Below are positions 16,538-24,988 of a stretch of 64,000 nucleotides of DNA, piece by piece. Every line of letters starts with the position of its first letter. Within the stretch, counting starts at the first letter, position 1. The stretch comes from Cognatazoarcus sp050303815 (lineage in GTDB: Bacteria; Pseudomonadota; Gammaproteobacteria; Burkholderiales; Rhodocyclaceae), in assembly GCA_050303815.1 (NCBI GenBank), contig JBNLCM010000115.1, forward strand, positions 13,486-77,485, given 5' to 3'. The position numbers and the translations under genes are program-made. The notes beneath the pieces were generated by a model, which had not been told where the DNA came from, made no database searches, and worked only from the letters and a program-made list of their open reading frames with translations.

Positions 16538-17107
16538 TCAGGGCTTGAACGCTTCGACGGCGATCGACAGGGTCACGTCGTCGGACACGTAGGGCGCGTA
16601 CTTGCCGGCATTGAATTCGCTGCGCTTGATGGTCGTGGTGGCGTTGGCACCGATGGCCGGCACCTTCTTGATCGGGTGCGGCATCGCGTGGAAGCTCGTC
16701 ACCGTCAGGGTGACCCGCTTGGTCACGCCCTTGATCGTCAGGTTGCCCTCGACGGTGGCCGGCTTGTCGCCCTCGAAGGTCACCTTGGTGGACTTGAAGG
16801 TGATCGTCGGGTAGGTCGCGGTATCGAAGAAGTCCTTGCCCTGGATGTGCTCGTCGAAGGTCTCGTAGCCCGTGTTGACCGAGGTGGTGTCGATCGTCAC
16901 GTCCACCGAGCCGGTCTTGGCTGCCGTGTCGATCATCACGGTACCGCTGGTCTTGTCGAAGCGGTGGACCTGGGTCGAATAGCCGAAATGGCTGTACTCG
17001 AAACGAGGGGCCGTGTGGGTCGGATCCAGTTCGTAGGTCTCCGGCGCGGCAACCGCGGCAGAGGCGAGGGTGGCGGTCAGGATGGCGGCGAGCGTGGTGC
17101 GTTTCAT
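16538..17107 (-). CDS. YceI family periplasmic lipid-binding-like protein (second copy)
   Basis: This 189-residue protein has a clear signal peptide (residues 1-20, cleavage after VAA) and the YceI beta-barrel: YELDPTHTAPRFEYSHFGYSTQVHRFDKTSG, then the middle block FDTATYPTITFKSTKV and TIKGVTKRVTLTV. YceI proteins bind isoprenoid-type lipids such as quinones in the periplasm. It is third in an operon after cytochrome b561 and another YceI, 28 bases from the latter. Cytochrome b561 with YceI is a recurring pair, suggesting membrane quinone redox work. Confidence 0.9.
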   Translation of the reverse strand: MKRTTLAAILTATLASAAVAAPETYELDPTHTAPRFEYSHFGYSTQVHRFDKTSGTVMIDTAAKTGSVDVTIDTTSVNTGYETFDEHIQGKDFFDTATYPTITFKSTKVTFEGDKPATVEGNLTIKGVTKRVTLTVTSFHAMPHPIKKVPAIGANATTTIKRSEFNAGKYAPYVSDDVTLSIAVEAFKP

Positions 17108-17135
17108 GGATGACTCCTGTTGCAGTTGAGCGGGG

Positions 17136-17687
17136 TTACCTGGCCGGGGCGGCCAGTTGATAGCGGATCTCGACTTCGTTGGCTACGACGCTGGTATCGC
17201 CCCAGATGCCTTGGCCGACGCCGAAGTCCTTGCGTTTCATGATGAAGCTGCCGGAGAACACGCCGGCGCCATCCTGCTCGGCGAAGCGGGCCTCGGTGGC
17301 GATGTCTCGGGTGGTGCCGCGCACCGAGAGCGTCCCGTTGATTCGGTAGGCCTGGTCGCCGAGCGGGGTGACCGAGGTGCTCTCGAAGATCGCCTTGGGG
17401 TGATTGGCCACATCGAACCAGTCCGGGCCCGCCACCTCGGCGTCGGCCTCGTCAAGGCCAGTCTCGATGCTGGCCAGCTCGACCTCCAGACGCGCCTGGC
17501 CGTCGGCCGGTTTGGCGGGGTCGAAGCGGATCTGGCCGTCGAAGCGGCCGAAGCGCCCCTTGACCGGCACGTTCATCTGGGTGGACACGAACTCCACCTG
17601 GCTTCTGGCCGTCAGGAAGCCGGCGTAGTCGGCGGCCGGAACGGGCAGGGCAACAAGCCCCAGCGCGAGGGCGACAATGGTCTTCAT
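17136..17687 (-). CDS. YceI family periplasmic protein (first copy)
   Basis: This 183-residue protein has a signal peptide (MKTIVALALGLVALPVPA) and a YceI barrel: SQVEFVSTQMNVPVKGRFGRFDGQI, WFDVANHPKAIFESTSV, LSVRGTTRDI and the end block FIMKRKDFGVGQGIWGD. The ATG at 17687 gives a proper signal peptide; one 9 codons upstream overlaps the b561 stop. It lies 14 bases after cytochrome b561 and 28 before its paralog. The two copies differ strongly, so they are old paralogs, perhaps with different lipid ligands. Confidence 0.9.
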   Translation of the reverse strand: MKTIVALALGLVALPVPAADYAGFLTARSQVEFVSTQMNVPVKGRFGRFDGQIRFDPAKPADGQARLEVELASIETGLDEADAEVAGPDWFDVANHPKAIFESTSVTPLGDQAYRINGTLSVRGTTRDIATEARFAEQDGAGVFSGSFIMKRKDFGVGQGIWGDTSVVANEVEIRYQLAAPAR

Positions 17688-17701
17688 GGGGTGACTCCCG
17701 G

Positions 17702-18247
17702 TTATCGGATCCACGGCGCCATCCGGGACAGGATGCCGTCGTGGTCCTTGTAGTGGTGCTTGAGTGCGGCAAGGGCATGGCCGAGCACGATGGCCGCCAT
17801 CGTGACGTTGGCCACTTCATGGACGACTTTCAGCGTGTCGCCCAGTTCCTTGTTCTTGCCCAGCAGGTCCGGAATCGGCAGTACGCCGAAGTACACGGTC
17901 TGTACGCCAAGGGCGGAGCTCATCAGCCAGCCGGTGACCGGCACGGCGAACATCAACAGGTAGAGCAGGTGGTGTCCGCCGTGTGCGACCGCCTTCTGCC
18001 AGTCGGGCATCGAATCCGGCAGGGCGGGCGGGCGGTGGGTGGCTCGCCACAGGATGCGGACGGCAGCCAGCAGGAAGACCGACACACCCGCCCACTTGTG
18101 CCAGGAGTAGAGCTTCAGCTTCCAGGGCGTCAGGGGCAGCTCGTGCATATACACGCCGAGCGCGAAGTTGCCGATGATGATCAGCGCGACCAGCCAGTGC
18201 AGCAGGATGGCGACGCCGTCGTAGCGAGGGGAGGTTGGGGTCTGCAT
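17702..18247 (-). CDS. Cytochrome b561
   Basis: This 181-residue four-helix membrane cytochrome is predicted to bind two b hemes through histidines in ILLHWLVAL, WHKWAGVS, HGGHHLLYLLM and VVHEVANVTMAAIVLGHALAALKHH. In bacteria this family passes electrons between quinol and periplasmic acceptors, including superoxide in E. coli CybB. It leads an operon with two YceI genes that follow at 14 and 28 bases, the usual context for bacterial b561 proteins. Confidence 0.9.
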   Translation of the reverse strand: MQTPTSPRYDGVAILLHWLVALIIIGNFALGVYMHELPLTPWKLKLYSWHKWAGVSVFLLAAVRILWRATHRPPALPDSMPDWQKAVAHGGHHLLYLLMFAVPVTGWLMSSALGVQTVYFGVLPIPDLLGKNKELGDTLKVVHEVANVTMAAIVLGHALAALKHHYKDHDGILSRMAPWIR

Positions 18248-18380
18248 TCGAGTCTGGGTGCGCGATATGACACCTACACTCTAATCGCAGCCGGCAGCGG
18301 GATAAACAGCCCGCTGTTAAATTGATTGTTGCGAATTTCGGGATGAACGGCCGGGCGAAGCCGTTGTCGACAGCGCCTGG

Positions 18381-18857
18381 TCAGCGAATCGTGATCTCGC
18401 CTTCCATGCCCAGTGTGCGGTGATCGTCGATACTGCAGAAGAAGCTGTAGTGACCGGCCCGGATCGGGACGAGCCACATCTCCATCTGCTGTCCGCGCTT
18501 GATGTAGACAGATTTCAGGACAGGCGTGACCACTCTGCCCGCGTCGTTCTGTGCCATCTTGATCGCCACGCCACTGAAGAACGAGCCGCCGACCATGTCG
18601 TGGGAGACGCGCCCGACATTGCGCAGCCGGAGGATGTAGGGCTTGTTGCGGTCCAGTACGAGGTCCGGGGGATCGTAGCTGTGGTCCTCGAGGGTGAGCT
18701 CGATGACCTCGGCGGTGTTCCAGTCGATCGCGTCCAGGATGGCTGCTGCGCCGGCTTCGAGGCCGACCGGTTCGCGGAGCCGGTCTTCCGCCAGAAGGTA
18801 CGGTGACGCGAAGGCGAGGAGGCCTGACAGGGCCAGGCGCCGGACGGCATGTGTCAT
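18381..18857 (-). CDS. Secreted cupredoxin-domain protein
   Basis: This 158-residue protein has a signal peptide (residues 1-23, ending LLA) and a C-terminal cupredoxin fold. The type 1 copper ligand set is visible: His in RVSHDMVGG, then Cys, His and Met in HYSFFCSIDDHRTLGM. It likely carries electrons or stores copper in the periplasm. It is not a typical azurin or pseudoazurin by length and N-terminus. It stands alone, 132 bases from cytochrome b561 upstream of it on the map and 70 from the MFS gene, all on the same strand. Confidence 0.75.
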   Translation of the reverse strand: MTHAVRRLALSGLLAFASPYLLAEDRLREPVGLEAGAAAILDAIDWNTAEVIELTLEDHSYDPPDLVLDRNKPYILRLRNVGRVSHDMVGGSFFSGVAIKMAQNDAGRVVTPVLKSVYIKRGQQMEMWLVPIRAGHYSFFCSIDDHRTLGMEGEITIR

Positions 18858-18927
18858 GAGGATTCCCGCGATGGTTTGGGGCCTTAACGGCAGACCCGCT
18901 GGCCACCTTTAGCCGGGCGCGTGCGCC

Positions 18928-20553
18928 TCATGCACTGCGCAGGCCCGTCAGACGCGTGAGCGCGATGGCCACCAGCGGCAGCACCAGCCCGATGATCGTC
19001 ACGACGACGAGGAGGACGCCGAGCTGGCTGTAGTCTGCCGGCGTCACGATGGCGCCTGTCTGCGGATCGCTGACCTGCCGACTCACCACGAAGACCTGGT
19101 TCAAGTACTTGGTGCCCAGTTGCGAGGCGGAGAGGGCAAGGTTGGTGAAGGAGGCCATGACTGCAAAGAAGGTCGCCTTGAGGTGGGCCGGCGCGGAGTT
19201 GGCGATCCAGGCCAGCATTGGCACCATCGCGATCTGGCCAAGCGGCGACTCGAGGGCGGTGTCCACCAGTGCAATGAAGCGCGCGTCGACGACGCCGCCG
19301 GTGAGCGAGGCGGTCCACTGGTGGAGCCCGTAGAACATACCGACGATCGGCAAGGCCAGGGTCGTCCCCACGATCGTCAGGAAGACGACGATCCAGGCAA
19401 TCGACCGTTCGGCCATCATGCGCCGGAACAGAAAGAGGCCGGCCAGGGTCAGGGTGGCGCCGATCAGCGACAGCTTGGCCAGGAAGCTCTGGTCGAAGCC
19501 GAGTTCATCGATCATCCACCAGGTCGAGCCGGCGCCGGGCCCGGGCAGGGCGCGGAACACGAAGATCACGATCGCGGTGCCGAGGAGGGTGTTGCGAGCC
19601 GGCGCATCGAGTTCCCGCAGCAGGCGCGTCATTAGGAAGGCGATGACGGCGAAGCTGCCGACGAAGATGATCTCCTGTCCATGGTCGATGCCCGACAGGC
19701 CCACGCTCACGGTGATCACCACGAAGACCAGGCTGCCGCCCAGGATCCACCAGTTGGGCCGGGCGAGCGTGTCGCCGGCCGGGTGGTCGAAGGCGTTCAG
19801 GGTCGCCCCGTCGGCGCCGGCGCGCACCAACTGCCGGCGCTTGCTCCGGTGCAGCCATGCGGCCCAGACCACGCCCGCGACCGAGAGCGCTGGAATCACC
19901 AGGGCCATCTGGTAGATATCGACATAGATCGCGACCTTGTCGGCCTGGGGCAGCGCTTCGGTTCCGGAAAACATCACCACGTTCACCAGCGAGACGAGGA
20001 CGCTCCCCCCGATGATGGCCACCCGGCCCAGGGTCTGCATCGTGGTATTCATGAGCCGGCGCGTCTCGTCCGGTACGGGACTGCCGTCAGGTTCGAAGCG
20101 CGGCACCGCCTCCACCGTCATCGCGTCGGCGACGGCGTCCTGCATCACGTAGCCGACGGGGGAGAGCAGCGCGGCCAGGACGAACCAGTGTTCGGCGCTC
20201 ATGATGGCGCGCATGTCGTCGGGTGATCCGATCAGGCCGATCATGATGAGAATGCTGGCCGCGATCAGGCTGGCGCCCAGGTAGACGAGTCCGGCCTTCC
20301 AGCGCCAGAGCAGGTCCACCAGGTGGCCGATGGGCATTTTCAGCGCCCACGGGATGCCCGCCCAGAAGCCGAGTGCCGCCAGGAAGGCGGCCGAGAGGCC
20401 CAAGTATTCCTTGACGAAAAAGGTGCCTACCAGGCCGGTCAGGCCCGATACGCCGGCTGCCATGTAGACCATCAGCGGCGGCAGGTAGGACAGCCGCATC
20501 TCGCGACCGAGTTCCAGGAAGTTGCGGTCGAACCAGTGATAGAGGCGTTGCAT
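18928..20553 (-). CDS. MFS transporter, folate/biopterin-transporter-like
   Basis: This 541-residue protein has about twelve hydrophobic helices with a long central loop. The N-terminal half (LGLSAAFLAALGFWAGIPWALKMPIGHLVDL) resembles the BT1/FBT branch of the major facilitator superfamily, in which the substrate varies (folates, pterins) and is often unknown in bacteria. The start at 20553 was chosen because it clears the upstream lrgB stop by 14 bases; an in-frame ATG at 20607 would overlap it. It is the last gene of a run with LrgA and LrgB. Confidence 0.7.
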   Translation of the reverse strand: MQRLYHWFDRNFLELGREMRLSYLPPLMVYMAAGVSGLTGLVGTFFVKEYLGLSAAFLAALGFWAGIPWALKMPIGHLVDLLWRWKAGLVYLGASLIAASILIMIGLIGSPDDMRAIMSAEHWFVLAALLSPVGYVMQDAVADAMTVEAVPRFEPDGSPVPDETRRLMNTTMQTLGRVAIIGGSVLVSLVNVVMFSGTEALPQADKVAIYVDIYQMALVIPALSVAGVVWAAWLHRSKRRQLVRAGADGATLNAFDHPAGDTLARPNWWILGGSLVFVVITVSVGLSGIDHGQEIIFVGSFAVIAFLMTRLLRELDAPARNTLLGTAIVIFVFRALPGPGAGSTWWMIDELGFDQSFLAKLSLIGATLTLAGLFLFRRMMAERSIAWIVVFLTIVGTTLALPIVGMFYGLHQWTASLTGGVVDARFIALVDTALESPLGQIAMVPMLAWIANSAPAHLKATFFAVMASFTNLALSASQLGTKYLNQVFVVSRQVSDPQTGAIVTPADYSQLGVLLVVVTIIGLVLPLVAIALTRLTGLRSA

Positions 20554-20567
20554 CAGTGGCGGGCGAG

Positions 20568-21302
20568 TCAGGGGTTGAACAGGGATTCGATCCACGGCAG
20601 CAGCCACGGCAACGACACGGCGGTAAACAGGCCGTTGAGCCCCATCGCCAGCGCCGCGAAGGCGCCGGCCTGCTCGCTGACCTGGAAGGCGCGCGCCGTG
20701 CCGATGCCGTGCGATGCGAGGCCAATGGCGAAGCCGCGAATGGCGTGGTCCTCGATGCGGATCAAACGATAGACATAGCGCGCGCCGACCGCACCGAGGA
20801 TGCCGGTGGCGATGACGAGCACCGCGGTAAGAGAGGGCAGGCCGCCCAATTGTTCCGCGACACCCATCGCGATCGGGGTGGTCACGCTCTTGGGGGCCAG
20901 CGACATCAGGAGTTCATGGCTGGCGCCGAAGAGGGCGCCGATGGCGACCGCCGACAGCGCCGCGGCCAGAGAGCCACACGCCAGCGCGAGGGTAAGCGGG
21001 CCGGCCATTCGGCGCAGCCTGCCGAGCTGGGCATACAGCGGAATGGCCAGTGCAACGGTGGCCGGCCCGAGGAGGAAGTGGACGAACTGAGCGCCCTCGA
21101 AGTAGACCGGATAGGGCGTGTCGGTGGCCAGCAGGATGGCCACCAGCATCAGCACGGCGAGCAGCACGGGGTTGGCCACGGGGTGCATCCCGCACCGCTG
21201 GTGGATCGCGAAGGCGGCCTGGTAGCAGACCAGGGTCAACGTCAGCCCGAGCAGGGGCGTCGCGGCCAGATAGACCCAGATGTCGGAGACCGAGGCGTTC
21301 AC
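20568..21302 (-). CDS. LrgB/CidB family membrane protein
   Basis: This 244-residue membrane protein has the LrgB family block SLAPKSVTTPIAMGVAEQLGG and, later, FAIGLASHGIGTARAFQVSEQAG. LrgB works with LrgA in a holin-like system that affects murein hydrolase export, pyruvate uptake or glycolate export, depending on the organism. The frame opens upstream at 21410, but a GTG at 21302 overlaps the lrgA stop as GTGA and gives the family length, so I use it. It is followed by the MFS gene. Confidence 0.88.
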   Translation of the reverse strand: MNASVSDIWVYLAATPLLGLTLTLVCYQAAFAIHQRCGMHPVANPVLLAVLMLVAILLATDTPYPVYFEGAQFVHFLLGPATVALAIPLYAQLGRLRRMAGPLTLALACGSLAAALSAVAIGALFGASHELLMSLAPKSVTTPIAMGVAEQLGGLPSLTAVLVIATGILGAVGARYVYRLIRIEDHAIRGFAIGLASHGIGTARAFQVSEQAGAFAALAMGLNGLFTAVSLPWLLPWIESLFNP

Positions 21303-21655
21303 GACGAGGGCTCTCCACGGCCCGGCTTTACCAGCCATTTCAGTACCAGGGCTGTCACGGCGATGCCGATGCCCGTACTCAGCACCAGCGCAAGCGTGAG
21401 CGGGAGCCATTCCTCCGCGAGGCGGTGGACGTGGAGCAGCACGCCGGTTCCCGCGGGAACGAAGAGCAGGGACAGATGCTGCAGCAGGGATCCCGCCGTG
21501 TCGCGCATGGTGTCGTCCGGACCGCCACGCAGGCCGAGGGCTGCAAGCAGCAGGCCCAGGCCGATCACCGGCCCCGGCACCGGCAGGCCGAAGAGTCTGG
21601 CGATCACTTCGCCAGCGAGTTGGAACAGCAGCAGCAGGGTCAGGGCCTTCAGCAT
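21299..21655 (-). CDS. LrgA/CidA family holin-like protein
   Basis: This 118-residue membrane protein has four helices. The family pattern LLLLFQLAGEVIARLFGLPVPGPVIGLGLLL opens it, and HLSLLFVPAGTGVL follows. It partners LrgB, which begins in a 4-base overlap. AGGA eight bases before the ATG at 21655 supports that start over one 3 codons earlier. Pyruvate or glycolate transport has been shown for some homologs; glycolate would fit an autotroph, but there is no direct evidence here. Confidence 0.85.
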   Translation of the reverse strand: MLKALTLLLLFQLAGEVIARLFGLPVPGPVIGLGLLLAALGLRGGPDDTMRDTAGSLLQHLSLLFVPAGTGVLLHVHRLAEEWLPLTLALVLSTGIGIAVTALVLKWLVKPGRGEPSS

Positions 21656-21700
21656 GGCGCCCATCCTAGCAAGCTTCGATGCCCGCGGTGGGCCAGCAGG

Positions 21701-22639
21701 TCAGGTCAGCAGGACGTGTCCCAGGGAACGGGTCAGGATGCCGGCTGCCGCGCCGAGCGCGGCCGGCTTCCAGACCGCGGCGACGCGCTTGCTGGCCGAG
21801 ATCAGGATCGCCACGCCCGGAATGTCGAGCGGATGAAGAAGGAATCCGGCCGAGGCGTTCATCGAGCGGATGGTCGCGTCGCCTCCCTTCAGCATGTCGT
21901 CGAACACGCCCATCATCGCGGTCCCGCCGCCGATGAACTTGGTCAGCGTGGGCAGGATCAGGGCGGGGTCCACGGACATCGCGGTCAGGATCGGGGACAG
22001 CAGCAAGGTCAGGGCGTCGATCGCGCCGCTGGCGCGAAGCGCCGCGACTGCGACAAGGGCCAGCACCAGCATCGGAATGGCGCTGATCGTGATCTTGAAG
22101 GATTCGGCGCCCGCGCGATTGATGACGTCGAGCACGCCCTTGGCGTCGTCGGCCACCGGGTGGCGGAGTGTCTCGTCTACGGTGTCTTCGCGCTCCGAAA
22201 GGTGACGGCCGACGCCGTGGTAGGTCACCGCCGCGGCCACCAGGCCGCCGGCCAGAGAGAGCCACAGGGTCGGGCCGAAGGCGAGTCCGAGGGCGGTCAT
22301 CGGGAACAGCACGTTGGCCTGTGCCATTGCCATCACCATCGCCAGCGTCGCGGCAATGTGGCGGTCCGAGGCGCCGCGACTGGACATCATGGAGAGCGTC
22401 GCGATGGGCCCGGCGAAGCTGACGAAGCTGATCTGGAGGGCGGCGAAGACCCCCAGGCCGGTGAGGCCGATGGGGCGCAGCAGGGGCGCCAGCCGCGCCA
22501 CCAGCCAGTCGATCACGCCACGCGCCTCGAGCAGACGCATGAGCGACAGCATGACCACCATCACGGGCAGGAGGACGAAGAGCGCCAGTTCGACCGCGGA
22601 GCGGCCGGCGCGCAGGATCACGTCGATCAGGATGTCCAT
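21701..22639 (-). CDS. Nucleoside-recognition (Gate) domain membrane protein
   Basis: This 312-residue protein has about eight helices in two Gate/nucleoside-recognition repeats. The first repeat runs through VIDWLVARLAPLLRPIGLTG, and the second through FIGGGTAMMGVFDDMLKGG. The same fold forms parts of concentrative nucleoside transporters, FeoB and the spore proteins SpmA/SpmB; the substrate here is unknown. It lies 45 bases before lrgA on the same strand and so may share its transcript. Confidence 0.75.
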   Translation of the reverse strand: MDILIDVILRAGRSAVELALFVLLPVMVVMLSLMRLLEARGVIDWLVARLAPLLRPIGLTGLGVFAALQISFVSFAGPIATLSMMSSRGASDRHIAATLAMVMAMAQANVLFPMTALGLAFGPTLWLSLAGGLVAAAVTYHGVGRHLSEREDTVDETLRHPVADDAKGVLDVINRAGAESFKITISAIPMLVLALVAVAALRASGAIDALTLLLSPILTAMSVDPALILPTLTKFIGGGTAMMGVFDDMLKGGDATIRSMNASAGFLLHPLDIPGVAILISASKRVAAVWKPAALGAAAGILTRSLGHVLLT

Positions 22640-22699
22640 GGTCGGGTTCCGCGACGGCCGGCCGGTCGCGGTCGGGCCGGGCCGTGCCTTCGCGCCGGG

Positions 22700-24055
22700 T
22701 CAGTCCTTGGCGTCGGTGTCCTTGGGCTTGGCCGGCGTCTTGCGGGTTCGCCGCGGCCGCGGTTTCGCTTCGCTGGCGGCCTTGCCCTCCGCAACCGGCG
22801 GCTCGGCGCCATCGGCAGGCTTGGCACTGGCGGCTGCCCGTGGCTTGCGCGGGCGCTTCGGCTTTTCCTCGACCGCGTTTGTCGAGGGCGCCTCGGACGG
22901 CAGTTGGGCCTTCGATTCCTCCGCCCCGGCGGTGCGTTTGGCGCTTGTCCGCCGGCTGCGCGGGCTCTTTGGCTTCTGGGGCGCTTCATTCGAGCCTGGC
23001 GGGGCGGCGGAAGGGGCATCCGCAGGGGGGGTGGGGGCTGCGGGCACGGGGCGTTCCATGATCTCCGGCGGCGGCGCGTCGGCCGCCAGCGGGGTATCGG
23101 CATCGGACGCCACGGGGGCTTCGGCGGTTCGTCCGCGACCGCGACGATTGCCTCGCCGACCACCGCCGCCAGCGCGTCCATCGTCGGCATGTGCCGGGGT
23201 GTCCCGGCCACGATCGTCGTCGCCGTCGGCGGACGTCTCGCCACCCGTCGCGCTCGAAATGGTTCGCTGCACGAAGGTATTCGAGCGCTCGTCGCGCGCG
23301 ACGTCGAGAAGGCCCCGGTTCTGGGCTTCCTCCAGCAGGTTGCCGAAGGCGCGGAAACCGAAATATGACTCGTTGAAATCCGGCTTGCGCCGTTTGATGG
23401 CCTCTTTCAGCACCGAAGCCCAGATCTTTCCGGTGTCGCCCCGCTCGGTGGTCAGCGCTTCGAGTGTTTCCACAGCCAGCTCGATGGCCTTGGTGCGGCG
23501 CGTCTCGAGTTCCTCGGGCTGGAGCTTCTGCGGGTTGTGGCTGTCGCGCGAATCGCGACGTGCCGCCTTGCGCTGGTTCTCGCGTACGAGGTCGTCGTAG
23601 AAGATGAATTCGTCGCAGTTGGCGATCAGCAGGTCGGAGGTCGACTGCTTGACGCCGACGCCGATCACCTGCTTCGCGTTCTCACGGAGCTTGGAGACCA
23701 GGGGCGAGAAATCCGAATCACCGCTGACGATCACGAAGGTGTTCACGTGAGATTTGGTGTAGCAGAGGTCCAGTGCGTCGACGACCAGGCGAATGTCCGC
23801 CGAATTCTTGCCGGACTGGCGCACGTGGGGAATCTCGATCAGCTCGAAGTTGGCCTCGTGCATGGTCGCCTTGAAGCCCTTGTAGCGCTCCCAGTCGCAG
23901 TAGGCCTTCTTGACGACGATGCTGCCTTTCAGCAGCAGGCGTTCCAGTACCGGCTTGATATCGAACTTTTCGTATTTTGCGTCGCGAACGCCGAGTGCAA
24001 CGTTCTCGAAGTCGCAGAACACGGCCATGCTGATCGCGTCGGATTGCGTGCCCAT
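22700..24055 (-). CDS. NYN-domain ribonuclease-like protein with basic disordered tail
   Basis: This 451-residue protein opens with a LabA-like NYN (PIN-fold) domain, about residues 1-160: AVFCDFENVALG, DWERYKGFKATMHEANFELIE, NSADIRLVVDALDLC and FVIVSGDSDFSPLVSKLRE, whose aspartates form the metal site. An OST-HTH/LOTUS-like region follows (VLKEAIKRRKPDFNESYFGFRAF). The last 170 residues are Pro/Ala/Lys/Arg-rich with repeated RRGNRRGRGR-type and KPKRPRKPRA-type stretches and are probably disordered RNA-binding sequence. It is likely an RNA-processing or decay factor. Confidence 0.85.
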   Translation of the reverse strand: MGTQSDAISMAVFCDFENVALGVRDAKYEKFDIKPVLERLLLKGSIVVKKAYCDWERYKGFKATMHEANFELIEIPHVRQSGKNSADIRLVVDALDLCYTKSHVNTFVIVSGDSDFSPLVSKLRENAKQVIGVGVKQSTSDLLIANCDEFIFYDDLVRENQRKAARRDSRDSHNPQKLQPEELETRRTKAIELAVETLEALTTERGDTGKIWASVLKEAIKRRKPDFNESYFGFRAFGNLLEEAQNRGLLDVARDERSNTFVQRTISSATGGETSADGDDDRGRDTPAHADDGRAGGGGRRGNRRGRGRTAEAPVASDADTPLAADAPPPEIMERPVPAAPTPPADAPSAAPPGSNEAPQKPKSPRSRRTSAKRTAGAEESKAQLPSEAPSTNAVEEKPKRPRKPRAAASAKPADGAEPPVAEGKAASEAKPRPRRTRKTPAKPKDTDAKD

Positions 24056-24201
24056 AGGGGGTCTCCGTGGCAGGGCGGGGCGCATTGACCCCATGATGCT
24101 CGCCACTGTGACCATGCGCGCGTGTCAGCGCAAGTGTGATGCGAGGATGTGTAACCGCACCGGGCGGCCCGTCGTGTGCCGGGCCGGGCGGCGAAAGGTG
24201 C

Positions 24202-24456
24202 TCAGGCGCGTCGGCGGGCCGGTCCGGGCGTGCGGCCTTCGATGTGGCGGAAGGTGATGCGGGCCTTGGTCAGGTCGTACGGCGAGAGTTCGAGCGTAAC
24301 GCGGTCGCCGGCGAGAATCCGGATGCGGAACTTGCGCATCTTGCCTGCCGTGTAGGCGACGAGGTTGTGACCGTTGTCGAGGGTAACGCGGAAGCGTGCG
24401 TCGGGCAGAACTTCGTCGACGACGCCATTCATTTCAATCAGGTCTTCCTTAGCCAA
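24202..24456 (-). CDS. infA: Translation initiation factor IF-1 (TTG start)
   Basis: This 84-residue S1/OB-fold protein has the IF-1 pattern KEDLIEMNGVVDEVLPDARFR, NLVAYTAGKMRKFRIRILAGDRV and ELSPYDLTKARITFR. IF-1 binds the 30S A site during initiation. The conserved start aligns with a TTG at 24456 preceded by GGAG nine bases upstream. The frame continues upstream as non-conserved Pro-rich sequence. The C-terminus extends by about ten residues (EGRTPGPARRRA) over the E. coli form, as in the second IF-1 of many betaproteobacteria. It stands outside any ribosomal protein operon. Confidence 0.9.
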   Translation of the reverse strand: MAKEDLIEMNGVVDEVLPDARFRVTLDNGHNLVAYTAGKMRKFRIRILAGDRVTLELSPYDLTKARITFRHIEGRTPGPARRRA

Positions 24457-24988
24457 TAGTCCGTCTCCATTGCGTTGGCGCGGCCTCGCCGCGCATTGCC
24501 CCGGATGGGGCGGTTTCCGGCACGAGGCCGGGCAATGCGATCCGGATACGTGCGCCGCCTGGTTTCCGGGGGTGCCCGTTGGGGCAATGAACCGGCACCG
24601 TGAGGCGGGCAGTGCGCGCGGGAGTCCTGAAACTCCGATCCCTGCCGGGAGTGTCCGGTGGGGACTCGGTCGCGGAACGTCTAGATCCGGGGCCGCGGGC
24701 GGCCGGGGAAGAGAGCGCAGCGCTTGACGAGGCGGGCAGCAAGCTGACGCGGTTGGCGAAGCCGGCGTTGAATGCACTCTCGCCGGCTCGTGGATCGCAG
24801 CCCGATAAAATGCCTGATTTTTCGCGTAATTGCAAGGCTCGGTCGAGCCTGTGCGGGGGACTTGTCACAAGACTGGCGCACCCATGGCACATCGGACTGC
24901 GAAGGGGTGTATGGTATTTCCATGCCCTTCCGGGCGTGGCGGGGCGAGCTTCCCCGTCCGCTGGTCGGGGGCGTCTGGGGGAGAAAGC
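24457..24988. other. 532-base intergenic region, divergent promoters
   Basis: No credible gene is visible between infA (minus) and dksA (plus). An AT-rich patch lies around 24804-24832, with TAAAAT at 24806-24811. A 6-base inverted repeat AGGCTC-N4-GAGCCT follows at 24835-24850. I could not place a consensus -35 for either gene. The length leaves room for regulation or a small RNA, but I see no terminator to define one. Confidence 0.4.

Noticed and set aside
21050..23368. A 772-codon plus-strand frame
   Set aside because: It covers lrgA, the Gate-domain gene and the NYN tail on the other strand, all of which have clear family motifs.
24457..24777. N-terminal extension of the infA frame
   Set aside because: The extension is Pro/Arg/Ser-rich and not conserved; the TTG with GGAG upstream matches the true IF-1 start.
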